From JBMNNU01 sp050942695 (GTDB taxonomy: Bacteria; Chloroflexota; UBA6077): a DNA stretch of 9,352 bases. Of this stretch, positions 1-6,996 are shown piece after piece (the stretch's first letter is position 1; each line of letters starts with the position of its first letter). The position numbers and the translations under genes were made by a program. The DNA is taken from contig JBMNNU010000120.1 of assembly GCA_050942695.1 (NCBI GenBank), positions 1 to 9,352 on the forward strand. The letters run 5' to 3'. The notes under the pieces are model-generated. The model did no database searches. It saw only the letters and a list, made by a program, of their open reading frames with translations, and was not told the DNA's origin.

Positions 1-14
1 GGTTTTCGAAAACC
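1..14. repeat. 14-bp perfect palindrome at window edge
   Basis: The first 14 bases, GGTTTTCGAAAACC, equal their own reverse complement. They lie 16 bp beyond the stop codon of the minus-strand SWIM gene. They could be part of a terminator or dyad cut by the window edge. There is no sequence to the left, so the role cannot be judged. Confidence 0.4.
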
Positions 15-30
15 GCGACGACCTCACGTC

Positions 31-1818
31 TCACCTAAGCGTCTTCAGCATCGGCACAAGCTTGTACTTGCGGCGGTGCCGCTCGATCAGCTCTTCGAGA
101 TAAGCCCACCACTCCCCGCCTCGACCTGCGATCCGGTAGGCTCTTCGTGCTTTGCTCAGCCACCGCACAGCAACATCGTAGTACTGCGCCTTGCCCTCCT
201 CCATGATCGGCTCGGCCTGCCTGCGGCACGCTCGGATCGCCCAGTCGGGGTGAGACTCGATAGCTGCATCCACCACGCGCCGGACCAGGGTATGAGGCGC
301 ACCGCCGTCCACTGCGGCGATTGCATCGTCTATCAGCCCCTCGTGCAGGAAGACCTCCACGGGACCTGCGCCGTAATACGCCTTTGCCTGCCGCAGCCGA
401 TCAAGCAGCTCGGTCCGCAACTCTGGCCATCCATCCCCGGCCAGATCCTGCGCTCTCAGGTAGGCCGCGAGATTGGCCTCCTCCTGGAATGCGACTACAG
501 CAGCCTCGAGCGCCTGCTCGGTCCTCCCCATTCCAGCGGCAAGCTCCCGTAGCCAGGAGGCCAATGCCCCCTTCCAGCCCTCCAGCGCGAGGCCGTGCCG
601 GGCGACCTTCAACGCCCGCTCGAGCTCATCTCGCTCCCGCAGCGCCTTCCCGAGCGCCAGCGCCTGCTCCGCCGTCGTAAGCTGCCGAAGACCACATTCG
701 ACCGCCTCGTCTACCCTGCCGAGCCGCACCAGTTCCACAGCGTACCGCTCAACCTGCCCTGCAGCTTCGGCCAAACGGAGCAGTTCCTCGTGCCGGCCCT
801 GGTATTCCAGCACATTCAGCCTGGCCTCGATCAGGTCGCTATTCCACAGGAAAGGCTCTCTCGGCGGTTCATCCCGGCCAGAGGCTTCTCCTCTCAGGAT
901 GTTTTGAAGCAAGGGCTCATCCCATCCCTGCTCCGCCGCCTCCAGAGCCACGTCGAAGGCTTCGCCTGCGCCACGCATTTCAAGGTCAACGCGCCAAGCT
1001 TCCAGCCTACGACGCCAGCCCGCCATCTCATCGGTCGATAGGCCGGCGGCTAGAAGAGACTCAGCCCAGGCGAGCCCCAAGTCGCGGAAGAGGCTGTCGA
1101 TCTCACCGTACGAGTAGTGGGGCATCTGGAAGCTATCCATCAGCTCTTCTGTTGCGGCATCCAGTAGCAGGAGAGCGTTCCTTCCGTCGCCGGCTCTGGT
1201 GAAGCCCCAGATCTGGTCCAGCACACCACGTATATCCTCAGCTATCTCGGTCACATGCCAGTAGAATTCCGATGGATAGATGTAGTCCAGCCGCTGTAGG
1301 GCTTCCCGAATCTGGCGGCGGAAAGGCTTCGGATCTACAGATATAGGGCGGCGCTTAAGCTGCCTGCTGGACGTGTCTAGCGGCCTCGAAGATGCTGCGG
1401 CTAGTGCCGCCCCAACCTCGATAGCGTCAACGAGCCTGGGCTCCTTTTCCGCCAGAGAGACCAGCAACTGCTGGATCTGCTCGCGGTTGAGCACAGACAA
1501 CAGCTCATCCAGGGGCGGACGCTCCTCGACGATGTCCGGGGTGTGGATGAAGGCCAGCAGGGCAGCAACGATATGCTTGCACCAACCGCCCCAACCGTAG
1601 GGGCAAGTGCAGGAGGACTCCAGGTTGCCGTCGGCACGGAACTTGACTCGGACCCTGTATGGCTCCGGCTGGCCGCCCTCGACCTCCGCATCGAGGATTG
1701 CCCCGCGCTTTGTCATCGACGCGACGGCTCCATGTTGGAAATATCCACTACCGCGCCGGAAGGATTCTGCGGTGGACTCCTCCCTAATGCGGCTCTCGGT
1801 CAAAACTGGAAAAATCAC
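31..1818 (-). CDS. SWIM zinc-finger family protein with C-terminal helical repeats
   Basis: This encodes a 595-residue protein of unknown cellular role. Near the N-terminus is a SWIM-type zinc-binding motif, CxCx(7)CxH, at C70, C72, C80 and H82, preceded by the usual short beta-rich stretch. SWIM motifs are thought to mediate DNA or protein binding, and members of this type (COG4715-like) are annotated as uncharacterised. Residues about 100-300 are mostly helical. Residues about 330-590 show TPR-like helical pairs rich in Leu, Ala and Glu, suggesting an alpha-solenoid for partner binding. The start is GTG at 1816-1818, preceded on the minus strand by AGAGGT with about 5 nt spacing. No transmembrane segment is seen, so it is probably cytosolic. 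The SNF2-type helicase sometimes encoded beside SWIM proteins is absent here. The gene is divergent from the kinase across an AT-rich gap. The family call is firm; the function is unknown. Confidence 0.85.
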   Translation of the reverse strand: MIFPVLTESRIREESTAESFRRGSGYFQHGAVASMTKRGAILDAEVEGGQPEPYRVRVKFRADGNLESSCTCPYGWGGWCKHIVAALLAFIHTPDIVEERPPLDELLSVLNREQIQQLLVSLAEKEPRLVDAIEVGAALAAASSRPLDTSSRQLKRRPISVDPKPFRRQIREALQRLDYIYPSEFYWHVTEIAEDIRGVLDQIWGFTRAGDGRNALLLLDAATEELMDSFQMPHYSYGEIDSLFRDLGLAWAESLLAAGLSTDEMAGWRRRLEAWRVDLEMRGAGEAFDVALEAAEQGWDEPLLQNILRGEASGRDEPPREPFLWNSDLIEARLNVLEYQGRHEELLRLAEAAGQVERYAVELVRLGRVDEAVECGLRQLTTAEQALALGKALRERDELERALKVARHGLALEGWKGALASWLRELAAGMGRTEQALEAAVVAFQEEANLAAYLRAQDLAGDGWPELRTELLDRLRQAKAYYGAGPVEVFLHEGLIDDAIAAVDGGAPHTLVRRVVDAAIESHPDWAIRACRRQAEPIMEEGKAQYYDVAVRWLSKARRAYRIAGRGGEWWAYLEELIERHRRKYKLVPMLKTLR

Positions 1819-1971
1819 TCTGACCTCTTGCTAGGCGCTCGCATCGAGGCTATCGAGGTAAGCTAAGGCGAGATAGGATGCGGGCGCAGGCGGCGCTACG
1901 GGCGGCGCCAACCGCTGCAATCTATTTTTGGCTTTAGGTATATTTTAACATATATATTAATGGGGTTACGT

Positions 1972-2000
1972 TTGACTCTTTAGGCTTGCATTGGTAACAT
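1972..2000 (+). promoter_or_regulatory. Predicted sigma-70-type promoter for the histidine kinase
   Basis: A TTGACT -35 hexamer (1972-1977) is followed after exactly 17 nt by a TAACAT -10 hexamer (1995-2000), next to the AT-rich tract. Transcription would start near 2007, leaving a leader of about 230 nt before the kinase ATG. Spacing and -35 match the sigma-70 consensus well; the -10 matches 4 of 6 bases. The prediction is from sequence only. Confidence 0.5.
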
Positions 2001-2055
2001 TTATCTTGATAAACCTAGTAGCTATTCTCCTGATACACCCCATCTCGATAAGCAT

Positions 2056-2158
2056 CCTCGATCCTTTCGAGGCCTGCGCCGGGGGCCAGGGCTGGGTCAA
2101 CAAGGAAGCCCGTCTGGGGGATGGATCGTTCATCTCATATTAACCGGCAATGGGTTAA
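2056..2158 (+). promoter_or_regulatory. Hairpin-rich 5' leader of the kinase mRNA
   Basis: Three potential stem-loops lie between the predicted promoter and the kinase start. The first is CCTCGA (2056-2061) with TCGAGG (2067-2072) and a 5-nt loop. The second is GGGCT (2089-2093) with AGCCC (2107-2111), extended by CCA/TGG across a bulge. The third is TTAACC (2140-2145) with GGTTAA (2153-2158). The octamer GGTTAAGA occurs at 2153-2160 and again at 2205-2212, close to the ribosome binding site. No known riboswitch class was recognised: the c-di-GMP, TPP, SAM and cobalamin core motifs were not seen. It may be a regulatory leader or simply a long 5' UTR. Confidence 0.35.
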
Positions 2159-2226
2159 GAGCCGCAAGTTACGGAAAACGAAACGATCGCCAAAATGCGT
2201 GGCTGGTTAAGACGTGATTCGATGCC

Positions 2227-2232
2227 AGGAGG
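2227..2232 (+). promoter_or_regulatory. Ribosome binding site that fixes the kinase start
   Basis: AGGAGG lies 5 nt before the ATG at 2238. An in-frame GTG at 2214 would add eight residues, but translation from there would run through this Shine-Dalgarno sequence and no similar site precedes the GTG. The ATG is therefore chosen as the start. Confidence 0.7.
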
Positions 2233-2237
2233 CAGCG

Positions 2238-4988
2238 ATGACAAGAACCGGTGGCGATTCCGATAACGACCGAGGCAAGGCCACTCCTACTACCTCTGCT
2301 GGTCGGCCGAAAGAAACAGCCGGCAAAACGGGCAGATTCTTGCCACGCACCATCAGAGGCACCCTCTTGCTGCTCCTCCTCGTCGTGCTGATACCCATGC
2401 TCTCGGTCCAGGCCAGCATCAGCTTTCGTTGGTACGAGTCCAGCCAAGCGAAGGAGTACCAAACCACCCTTGAGACGGCTCGCTCGGCTGCCGCCTTCTT
2501 CGATGCCTACGTGACGGACATACTCCACCAGGAAGCGATCATCGGCAGGTCGATCCTCCAGATGCGAAACGATGAAGCCCAAATAACCACCTTCCTGTCG
2601 ACCCTGGCCCTTGAGTCCCCATCCATTCGCTCGCTGAGCTGGATAGATCAGCGTGGCGTTGTCGTCGCCTCCACATCACAGGGGGCTGTCGGAACAGACA
2701 TCGAACAGGAGGGCTACACCCAGAAAATCCTTAACGGTGATGGGTGGACTGTAAGCAACATCTCCAGTGGTGGCTCCCCAGAATCAGCGGCTTTCTCCAT
2801 TACCAGGAGTGTGCGAGGGGAGAACGACAGGGCGCAGGGTGCGGTTCAGGCGATCGTAGACGGCAAAGAGATTGCCGATATGCTCAAATCAAAAATAACC
2901 AGCGTCGAATCCATCACTATTCTGGACGACCAGGGCAAGGCTGTATTCCACATCTCGGCAGCACCCACCGAATACCAATCGCAATACCAGCATTTCTCAG
3001 AGGAACTCGTTACTCGCGCCCTTTCAGGGGCGGAGGTCACGGAGGTAAGGCCATCCGCCTCAGATGGAAAAGAGAGGATTCACGGCTTTTCTCCAATTCG
3101 CTCGATGGGGTGGGTCGCTGGCACCAGTCGGTTGGTAGACGAAGCGTTGGGCCCATTGATACGAGAGATGTCCGTGACCGGGCTGGCCGTCCTTCTGGTA
3201 GCGATCCTGGCGTTGATAGCCGCCCTGCTGGTGAGCAGCCGCATCACCAGCTCAATGAGTGGGCTGAGGGAACACGCCCTCGCCCTGGGTCGCGGCGAAC
3301 TGCAGAGTCGCGCGGAGACCGGGCTTTTTACTGAATTGGACGAGATCGCCAGCGCCTTTAACCGCATGGCTAAAGGGGTGTGGGAGAGAGAGGTGAAGCT
3401 GGCCGGTTTTCTGGAAAAGCTGAAGGATTCTAACCGGAAGCTGGAGATAGACAACGCCGAGCGCAAGCAGGTGGAGCATGCGCTCAGGGAAAGCGAGGAG
3501 AGGTTCAGGGCGATCTTCGAGAAATCGGCTATCGGGATGATCCTGGTCGATATGGCCGGGCGGGTGCTCGACAGCAATCAGGCTGTCCTGGATGCGTTAG
3601 GCTACAGCCGCGACGAGCTATCGAAAATCAATCCCATAGAGATTACCTACCCGGAAGACATCGAGGTCAGCCGAGTTTTCCTTGAGGAGCTGCTGGGGGG
3701 CAAACGGGATTACTACCAGGTAGAGAAACGATACCAGAAGAAAGACGGGCAGTTGATGTGGGGGCGAGTAACAGCCTCGCTGGTTCGAGATACCGGTGGT
3801 TTGCCTCAGTTCTGCATAATCATGGTGGAGGACATCACCGCCAGAAAACGATTGGAGGAGCAGTTGCTCCGCGCCAATCGTTTAGAGGCAGCCGGGCGGA
3901 TCGCGGGGCAGGTAGCCCACGATTTCAACAACCTGCTCAGCCCACTGGTGGCCTACCCTGAGCTGATCAAGATGCAGCTACCCCAGGATCACCCGGCTCT
4001 TCCCTACTGTGACGCCATGATGGAGGCGGCCGAACGAGCGGTTGAGATTAACGAAGACATGATGGCCCTGGGTAGGCGAGGCCATTTCGACGAGCAGGCC
4101 GTAGATCTGAACAAGCTGGTAGAACAAGCTTTGGGTCAGCTTACACCGCACCCTGATACCCTAGAGATTCAATTGAGGCTGAATCCGGAGCTTATGGCTG
4201 TCAACGGCTCCCCAGCCCAACTGCTCAGGGTGATCACCAACCTGATCTCTAATGCCCGTGAAGCTTTAGATGACAGTGGCCGCATCACGATCGAGACGGA
4301 TAATATCTACGTGGAAGAGTTAACAGGCCGATACAATCGGGTTGAGAAAGGGGAATATGCCCTCCTCACGGTAGCCGACACCGGCCCCGGCATTCCGATG
4401 GAGATAGCGGACAAGATATTCGACGCCTTCTTCACCACAAAACAGGGTAGCACCAAAAGGAGAGGTGCAGGACTAGGTTTGAGCATCGTGCAGGCGATCA
4501 TCAATGACCATCGTGGATACATAGATCTAAAGAGCGAGGTAGGCAAAGGTACCGCCTTCACCGTGTTCATACCGGTTTCCAGACAGCTTATCTCGGAGAA
4601 ACCGAATGAGTCTGTGGTGGGCGGCACCGAATCGGTGCTGATAGTCGACGACGATCAGTCTATGCAAAAGGTAACCGGAGAGCAGTTGAGAACCCTGGGG
4701 TATAGGGTGGAAACGGTTGCCAGCGGAGAAGAAGCGGTAGCCTTCTTAAAGGAGCACGAGGTTGACCTGGTAATCCTGGATATGGTCATGCCGACGGGCA
4801 TAGATGGGGCCGAAAGCTACCGGCGCATTGTAGAGATACGCCCCGGGCAGAAAACCATCATCGTCTCAGGGTACTCCGAGTCGGTTCAGTTGAAGGATGC
4901 GCAACGTCTGGGCGTGAGGACTTTTCTTCGCAAACCGCTAACGTTGAAAAGGCTGGCGCAAGCTGTAAGGCAGGAGCTAGACAGTTAA
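2238..4988 (+). CDS. Hybrid sensor histidine kinase (Cache-HAMP-PAS-HisKA-HATPase-REC)
   Basis: This is a membrane-bound hybrid sensor kinase of 916 residues from the ATG at 2238. A polar N-terminal tail is followed by membrane segment 1 (about 42-63) and an extracytoplasmic region of about 240 residues that looks like a double Cache ligand-binding domain. Membrane segment 2 (about 313-334), a HAMP linker (about 333-380), a coiled-coil stretch and a PAS domain (about 420-535) come next. The HisKA H-box has its phosphorylatable His at H561 in HDFNNLL. The ATPase domain has the N-box (N672), the G1 DTGPGIP motif (from D714) and the G2 GAGLGL motif (from G743). The C-terminal receiver (about 798-916) has an acidic DDD cluster, phospho-acceptor D848 and K899. 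All key residues are present, so it should be active. No response regulator or output gene adjoins it, so its target is unknown. The Cache domain suggests sensing a small molecule outside the cell; the ligand cannot be inferred. Confidence 0.93.
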   Translation: MTRTGGDSDNDRGKATPTTSAGRPKETAGKTGRFLPRTIRGTLLLLLLVVLIPMLSVQASISFRWYESSQAKEYQTTLETARSAAAFFDAYVTDILHQEAIIGRSILQMRNDEAQITTFLSTLALESPSIRSLSWIDQRGVVVASTSQGAVGTDIEQEGYTQKILNGDGWTVSNISSGGSPESAAFSITRSVRGENDRAQGAVQAIVDGKEIADMLKSKITSVESITILDDQGKAVFHISAAPTEYQSQYQHFSEELVTRALSGAEVTEVRPSASDGKERIHGFSPIRSMGWVAGTSRLVDEALGPLIREMSVTGLAVLLVAILALIAALLVSSRITSSMSGLREHALALGRGELQSRAETGLFTELDEIASAFNRMAKGVWEREVKLAGFLEKLKDSNRKLEIDNAERKQVEHALRESEERFRAIFEKSAIGMILVDMAGRVLDSNQAVLDALGYSRDELSKINPIEITYPEDIEVSRVFLEELLGGKRDYYQVEKRYQKKDGQLMWGRVTASLVRDTGGLPQFCIIMVEDITARKRLEEQLLRANRLEAAGRIAGQVAHDFNNLLSPLVAYPELIKMQLPQDHPALPYCDAMMEAAERAVEINEDMMALGRRGHFDEQAVDLNKLVEQALGQLTPHPDTLEIQLRLNPELMAVNGSPAQLLRVITNLISNAREALDDSGRITIETDNIYVEELTGRYNRVEKGEYALLTVADTGPGIPMEIADKIFDAFFTTKQGSTKRRGAGLGLSIVQAIINDHRGYIDLKSEVGKGTAFTVFIPVSRQLISEKPNESVVGGTESVLIVDDDQSMQKVTGEQLRTLGYRVETVASGEEAVAFLKEHEVDLVILDMVMPTGIDGAESYRRIVEIRPGQKTIIVSGYSESVQLKDAQRLGVRTFLRKPLTLKRLAQAVRQELDS

Positions 4989-5003
4989 GCTCCTGCTATT
5001 TTT
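4970..5003 (+). terminator. Intrinsic terminator overlapping the kinase stop codon
   Basis: A perfect 9-bp stem pairs GCAGGAGCT (4970-4978) with AGCTCCTGC (4988-4996) around a 9-nt loop that contains most of the TAA stop (4986-4988). It is followed by TATTTTT (4997-5003). This is a standard Rho-independent terminator. It separates the kinase transcript from hisI-hisG. Confidence 0.8.
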
Positions 5004-5031
5004 GCGTTGTCTGGTACTATTTCGCTATGAT
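5002..5031 (+). promoter_or_regulatory. Candidate promoter for hisI-hisG
   Basis: TTGCGT (5002-5007) and TATGAT (5026-5031) are separated by 18 nt. The -10 matches the consensus in 5 of 6 positions; the -35 is weaker. The -35 begins inside the T-run of the kinase terminator, so one gene ends where the next promoter starts. Transcription would begin near 5038, about 65 nt before the hisI start. Confidence 0.4.
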
Positions 5032-5102
5032 AAGCAGCGTACCTGCGCATTCAGTTCGGAGGTTGCACATTACGTAGAATCGACCGCAAGGAGGTTAAAC
5101 GG

Positions 5103-5534
5103 GTGAGCGAAGAGACCAGACCGTTAAACACGATTGGCGGAGAAGATATAAGCCATAAGGCCAGCCATAGCGAGGAGCAGATAGAGCAGCCCCATCTGCG
5201 CAGCAATCTTTCCGATATTCAGCTCGATTTCGACAAGCTCGGGGGGTTGTTGCCCGCCATCGTCCAGGATCACCGGACGAAGGAGATCCTGATGCTGGGA
5301 TTCATGAACCGTGATGCCTGGGAAAAGACGGTACGCACCGGCCTGGTAACCTTCTGGAGCCGCACCCGGCAGACTCTCTGGACAAAAGGAGAGACCTCTG
5401 GTAACTGTTTACGTGTGCAACGGCTCTGGTTGGATTGCGATCGTGACACAGTGCTGGTGGAGGCGGAGCCTAAAGGCCCAACCTGCCACACAGGAGCAAG
5501 AAGCTGCTTCTTCGAGGAGATCATATATGCTTAA
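5103..5534 (+). CDS. hisI: Phosphoribosyl-AMP cyclohydrolase (HisI)
   Basis: HisI opens the purine ring of phosphoribosyl-AMP, the third step of histidine synthesis, in the cytosol. The 143-residue protein has the full cyclohydrolase core from about residue 41, including LLPAIVQD, the LMLGFMN segment and the TFWSRTRQTLWTKGETSGN stretch. The metal sites are visible: the DCDRD motif with D111, D113 and D115 (Mg) and C112, and C128 and C135 in CHTG...SC (Zn). No HisE domain follows, so this is the single-function form and HisE must lie elsewhere. The start is GTG at 5103, with AAGGAGG (5088-5094) 8 nt upstream. The first 40 or so residues form a charged, low-complexity extension not needed for the core fold. 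The stop overlaps the start of hisG by 8 bp, which indicates translational coupling. Confidence 0.95.
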   Translation: MSEETRPLNTIGGEDISHKASHSEEQIEQPHLRSNLSDIQLDFDKLGGLLPAIVQDHRTKEILMLGFMNRDAWEKTVRTGLVTFWSRTRQTLWTKGETSGNCLRVQRLWLDCDRDTVLVEAEPKGPTCHTGARSCFFEEIIYA

Positions 5535-6405
5535 TCTGGTACTGCCCAAAGGAAGTCTGGAGGAGCAGACTCTGCGCCTCTTTGAGCAAGCGAACCTGCC
5601 CGTAAGACGGAGCAGCGATCGCGAATACAACGTTGCCATCAATGACCCCCGGATAGCGCGGGTAAAGGTTCTCCGGCCACAGGAGATAGGCACGTACGTC
5701 CAGAAAGGCTACTTCGACCTAGGTATCACCGGGTTGGACTGGGTAGTGGAGACCGGGGCCGACGTCGTCCACATAATGGATATGGCCTACAACAAGCAGG
5801 GAGTCGGGGCTCCGGTGAAGATCGTCCTGGCGGTTTCCAACAACAGCGGGATCGATCGACCGGAGCAACTGCCTCCCGGCACCCGTATCTCGACTGAATA
5901 CCCCAACATCACCAGACGCTTCTTCGAGAAGCTGGGCGTCCCGGTAGAGATACAGTTATCCTACGGTGCTACAGAGGCCAAGGTCCCGGAAATCGCCGAT
6001 GCCGTTGTGGAGATTACGGAAACGGGGTCCACCCTCCGGAAGAACGGTATGAAGATCATAGCGGTGCTCCTGGAATCCACGACGCAACTGATCGCGAATC
6101 GGCAGTCCTACGCCGACCCCGCTAAACGCCATGCGATAGAGGAGGTCCAGACGCTTCTCACCGGCGTTCTGACCGCTCGAGGAAAGGTGCTTATCAAGCT
6201 GAACGTGAGCGAGGAGAAGCTGCATGAGGTGGTGTCGGTATTGCCGGGTATGAAGTCTCCCACCGTGTCGAAGCTGTTCGGCACAGGCTACTGCGCCGTG
6301 GAGGCTGTGGCCATAAAGTCCGAGGTCAACCTGCTCATCCCGCGCCTCAAAGCCGCGGGTGCAGAAGATATCCTGGAGATCCCGATATCTAAGATAGTAT
6401 TGTAA
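5527..6405 (+). CDS. hisG: ATP phosphoribosyltransferase, long form (HisG)
   Basis: HisG joins ATP and PRPP to give phosphoribosyl-ATP, the committed and feedback-controlled step of histidine synthesis. From ATG 5527 it has 292 residues, the length of the long form. The catalytic part begins with LVLPKGSLE and includes GITGLDWV. The PRPP-binding signature spans about E150-L170, from EAKVPEIADAV to ETGSTL. From about residue 213 there is a C-terminal ACT-like regulatory domain with the PGMKSPTVSKL motif, expected to bind histidine. This form needs no HisZ subunit. GAGGAG (5514-5519), inside the end of hisI, sits 7 nt before the ATG. The reading frame stays open upstream to an ATG at 5413, but that stretch is coding in the hisI frame and adds nothing HisG-like. 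The gene overlaps hisI by 8 bp and is probably co-transcribed with it. Confidence 0.96.
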   Translation: MLNLVLPKGSLEEQTLRLFEQANLPVRRSSDREYNVAINDPRIARVKVLRPQEIGTYVQKGYFDLGITGLDWVVETGADVVHIMDMAYNKQGVGAPVKIVLAVSNNSGIDRPEQLPPGTRISTEYPNITRRFFEKLGVPVEIQLSYGATEAKVPEIADAVVEITETGSTLRKNGMKIIAVLLESTTQLIANRQSYADPAKRHAIEEVQTLLTGVLTARGKVLIKLNVSEEKLHEVVSVLPGMKSPTVSKLFGTGYCAVEAVAIKSEVNLLIPRLKAAGAEDILEIPISKIVL

Positions 6406-6409
6406 AACA

Positions 6410-6459
6410 CCATATACTGATATGGAAATGTAGCCGCAACTTCAGGTTGCGGCTACATT
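6410..6459 (+). terminator. Two tandem hairpins after hisG
   Basis: A small hairpin (CCATAT 6410-6415 with ATATGG 6420-6425) is followed at once by a strong one: a perfect 14-bp stem (6427-6440 with 6446-6459) and a 5-nt loop. No T-run follows on either strand, so it is not a textbook intrinsic terminator. It probably ends or stabilises the hisIG transcript. A REP-like palindrome is the alternative. Confidence 0.55.
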
Positions 6460-6490
6460 AGAGAGGGCACCTCGTATCGCTGAGGGCTGG

Positions 6491-6670
6491 AGACTATCCC
6501 AAAGTTGGTAGGCCTCGTCCGAGAGCCCCGGGCTGAAGCCGCGGGACTGAAAAGACTAAGCCCCTTCGGGGCTACCGTCCTAGCCCGCAGGGCTTCGTCT
6601 TCTCAGCGCGGTCGCTTCAGCGCCGCGCTATCAGCCCCATCGATCGACTTAACCAACTTTGGGACGGTCT
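6491..6670. repeat. 180-bp structured element bounded by inverted repeats (MITE-like)
   Basis: TCCCAAAGTTGGT (6497-6509) is matched by its exact reverse complement at 6652-6664. AGAC (6491-6494) and GTCT (6667-6670) extend the pairing outward across a 2-nt mismatch. Inside are further hairpins: AGCCC/GGGCT (6524-6534), AGCCCC/GGGGCT with a TTC loop (6559-6573), AGCCC/GGGCT (6582-6594), and an 11-bp stem with one bulged T (6605-6629). No convincing protein or target-site duplication was found. It may be a MITE or other dispersed palindromic repeat, or a folded RNA. The rest of the gap to infA holds only a possible promoter. Confidence 0.55.
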
Positions 6671-6702
6671 TGAGCGCAGCAGGTGAGGCGTTCCAGGCCC
6701 GA

Positions 6703-6731
6703 TTCATGATAAACTTGTAGCAGTATATATA
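6703..6731 (+). promoter_or_regulatory. Weak candidate promoter for infA
   Basis: TTCATG (6703-6708) is followed after 17 nt by TATATA (6726-6731) within a TATATATAT run. The -10 is reasonable; the -35 matches only about half of the consensus. It lies about 45 bp upstream of the infA start, after the inverted-repeat element. Confidence 0.3.
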
Positions 6732-6774
6732 TGGAACGAGGGCGGTAGAATTACCCCCTGTAGAAAGGAGATGT

Positions 6775-6996
6775 ATGCCTAAGGATCAAGCAATCGAAGT
6801 TGAAGGAGTTGTGGTGGAGGCGCTGCCCAACGCTACCTTCCGTGTCCAGATGGAAAACGGCCACGAAGTGCTGGCCCACGCATCCGGTAAGATGAGGAAG
6901 TTCTTTATCCGCATCCTGCCAGGCGATCGAGTCAAGATGGAACTATCCCCCTACGACCTATCCCGAGGCCGGATCGTCTACCGATACAGCAAGTAG
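6775..6996 (+). CDS. infA: Translation initiation factor IF-1
   Basis: IF-1 binds the A site of the 30S subunit during translation initiation. The 73-residue product has the normal length and a single S1-like OB fold. The family signature is clear: EVEGVVVEALPNATFRV, GHEVLAHASGKMRK, IRILPGDRVKMELSPYDL and the RGRIVYRY end. The start is ATG 6775, with AAAGGAG (6764-6770) just upstream; an ATG at 6771 is out of frame. In many bacteria infA sits in a ribosomal-protein cluster with rpmJ, rpsM and rpsK. Here it stands alone behind a repeat element and converges on an iron-sulfur protein gene. Its last 39 bp, including the stop, overlap the end of that gene on the other strand. Confidence 0.96.
   Translation: MPKDQAIEVEGVVVEALPNATFRVQMENGHEVLAHASGKMRKFFIRILPGDRVKMELSPYDLSRGRIVYRYSK

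Larger units (their letters stand above)
1819..2213. other. Divergent intergenic region with AT-rich core
   Basis: About 400 bp lie between the divergent SWIM and kinase genes. On the SWIM side there is a GC-rich hairpin (GGCGC 1892-1896 with GCGCC 1905-1909). In the middle is a sharply AT-rich tract (about 1921-1970) with TATATATTAA-like runs. On the kinase side are a promoter and a hairpin-rich leader, entered separately. No credible gene is seen. The AT-rich tract is the likely site of control for both genes, but no clear minus-strand promoter could be picked. Confidence 0.6.

Noticed and set aside
321..1041. Several plus-strand reading frames opposite the SWIM gene
   Set aside because: They are antisense shadows of a GC-rich gene, low in complexity and without recognisable motifs.
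2041..2130. Known riboswitch in the kinase leader
   Set aside because: Core motifs of c-di-GMP, TPP, SAM and cobalamin classes were looked for by eye and not found.
2744..3334. Plus-strand reading frame of 196 residues within the kinase gene
   Set aside because: It is a frame-shifted shadow of the Cache-HAMP coding region, rich in Arg and Gly with no motif.
5032..5102. T-box or histidine attenuator before hisI
   Set aside because: The leader is only about 65 nt and has no run of His codons, no T-box sequence and no terminator hairpin.
5413..5526. Extended HisG start at 5413
   Set aside because: The extra 38 residues come from another frame of hisI; HisG homology begins at the ATG at 5527, which has its own ribosome binding site.
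6491..6670. Complete insertion sequence
   Set aside because: The element is only 180 bp, encodes no transposase, and no clear target duplication flanks it.
6505..6720. Plus-strand reading frame of 71 residues inside the inverted-repeat element
   Set aside because: Composition is that of the hairpin repeats and no domain or ribosome binding site is seen.
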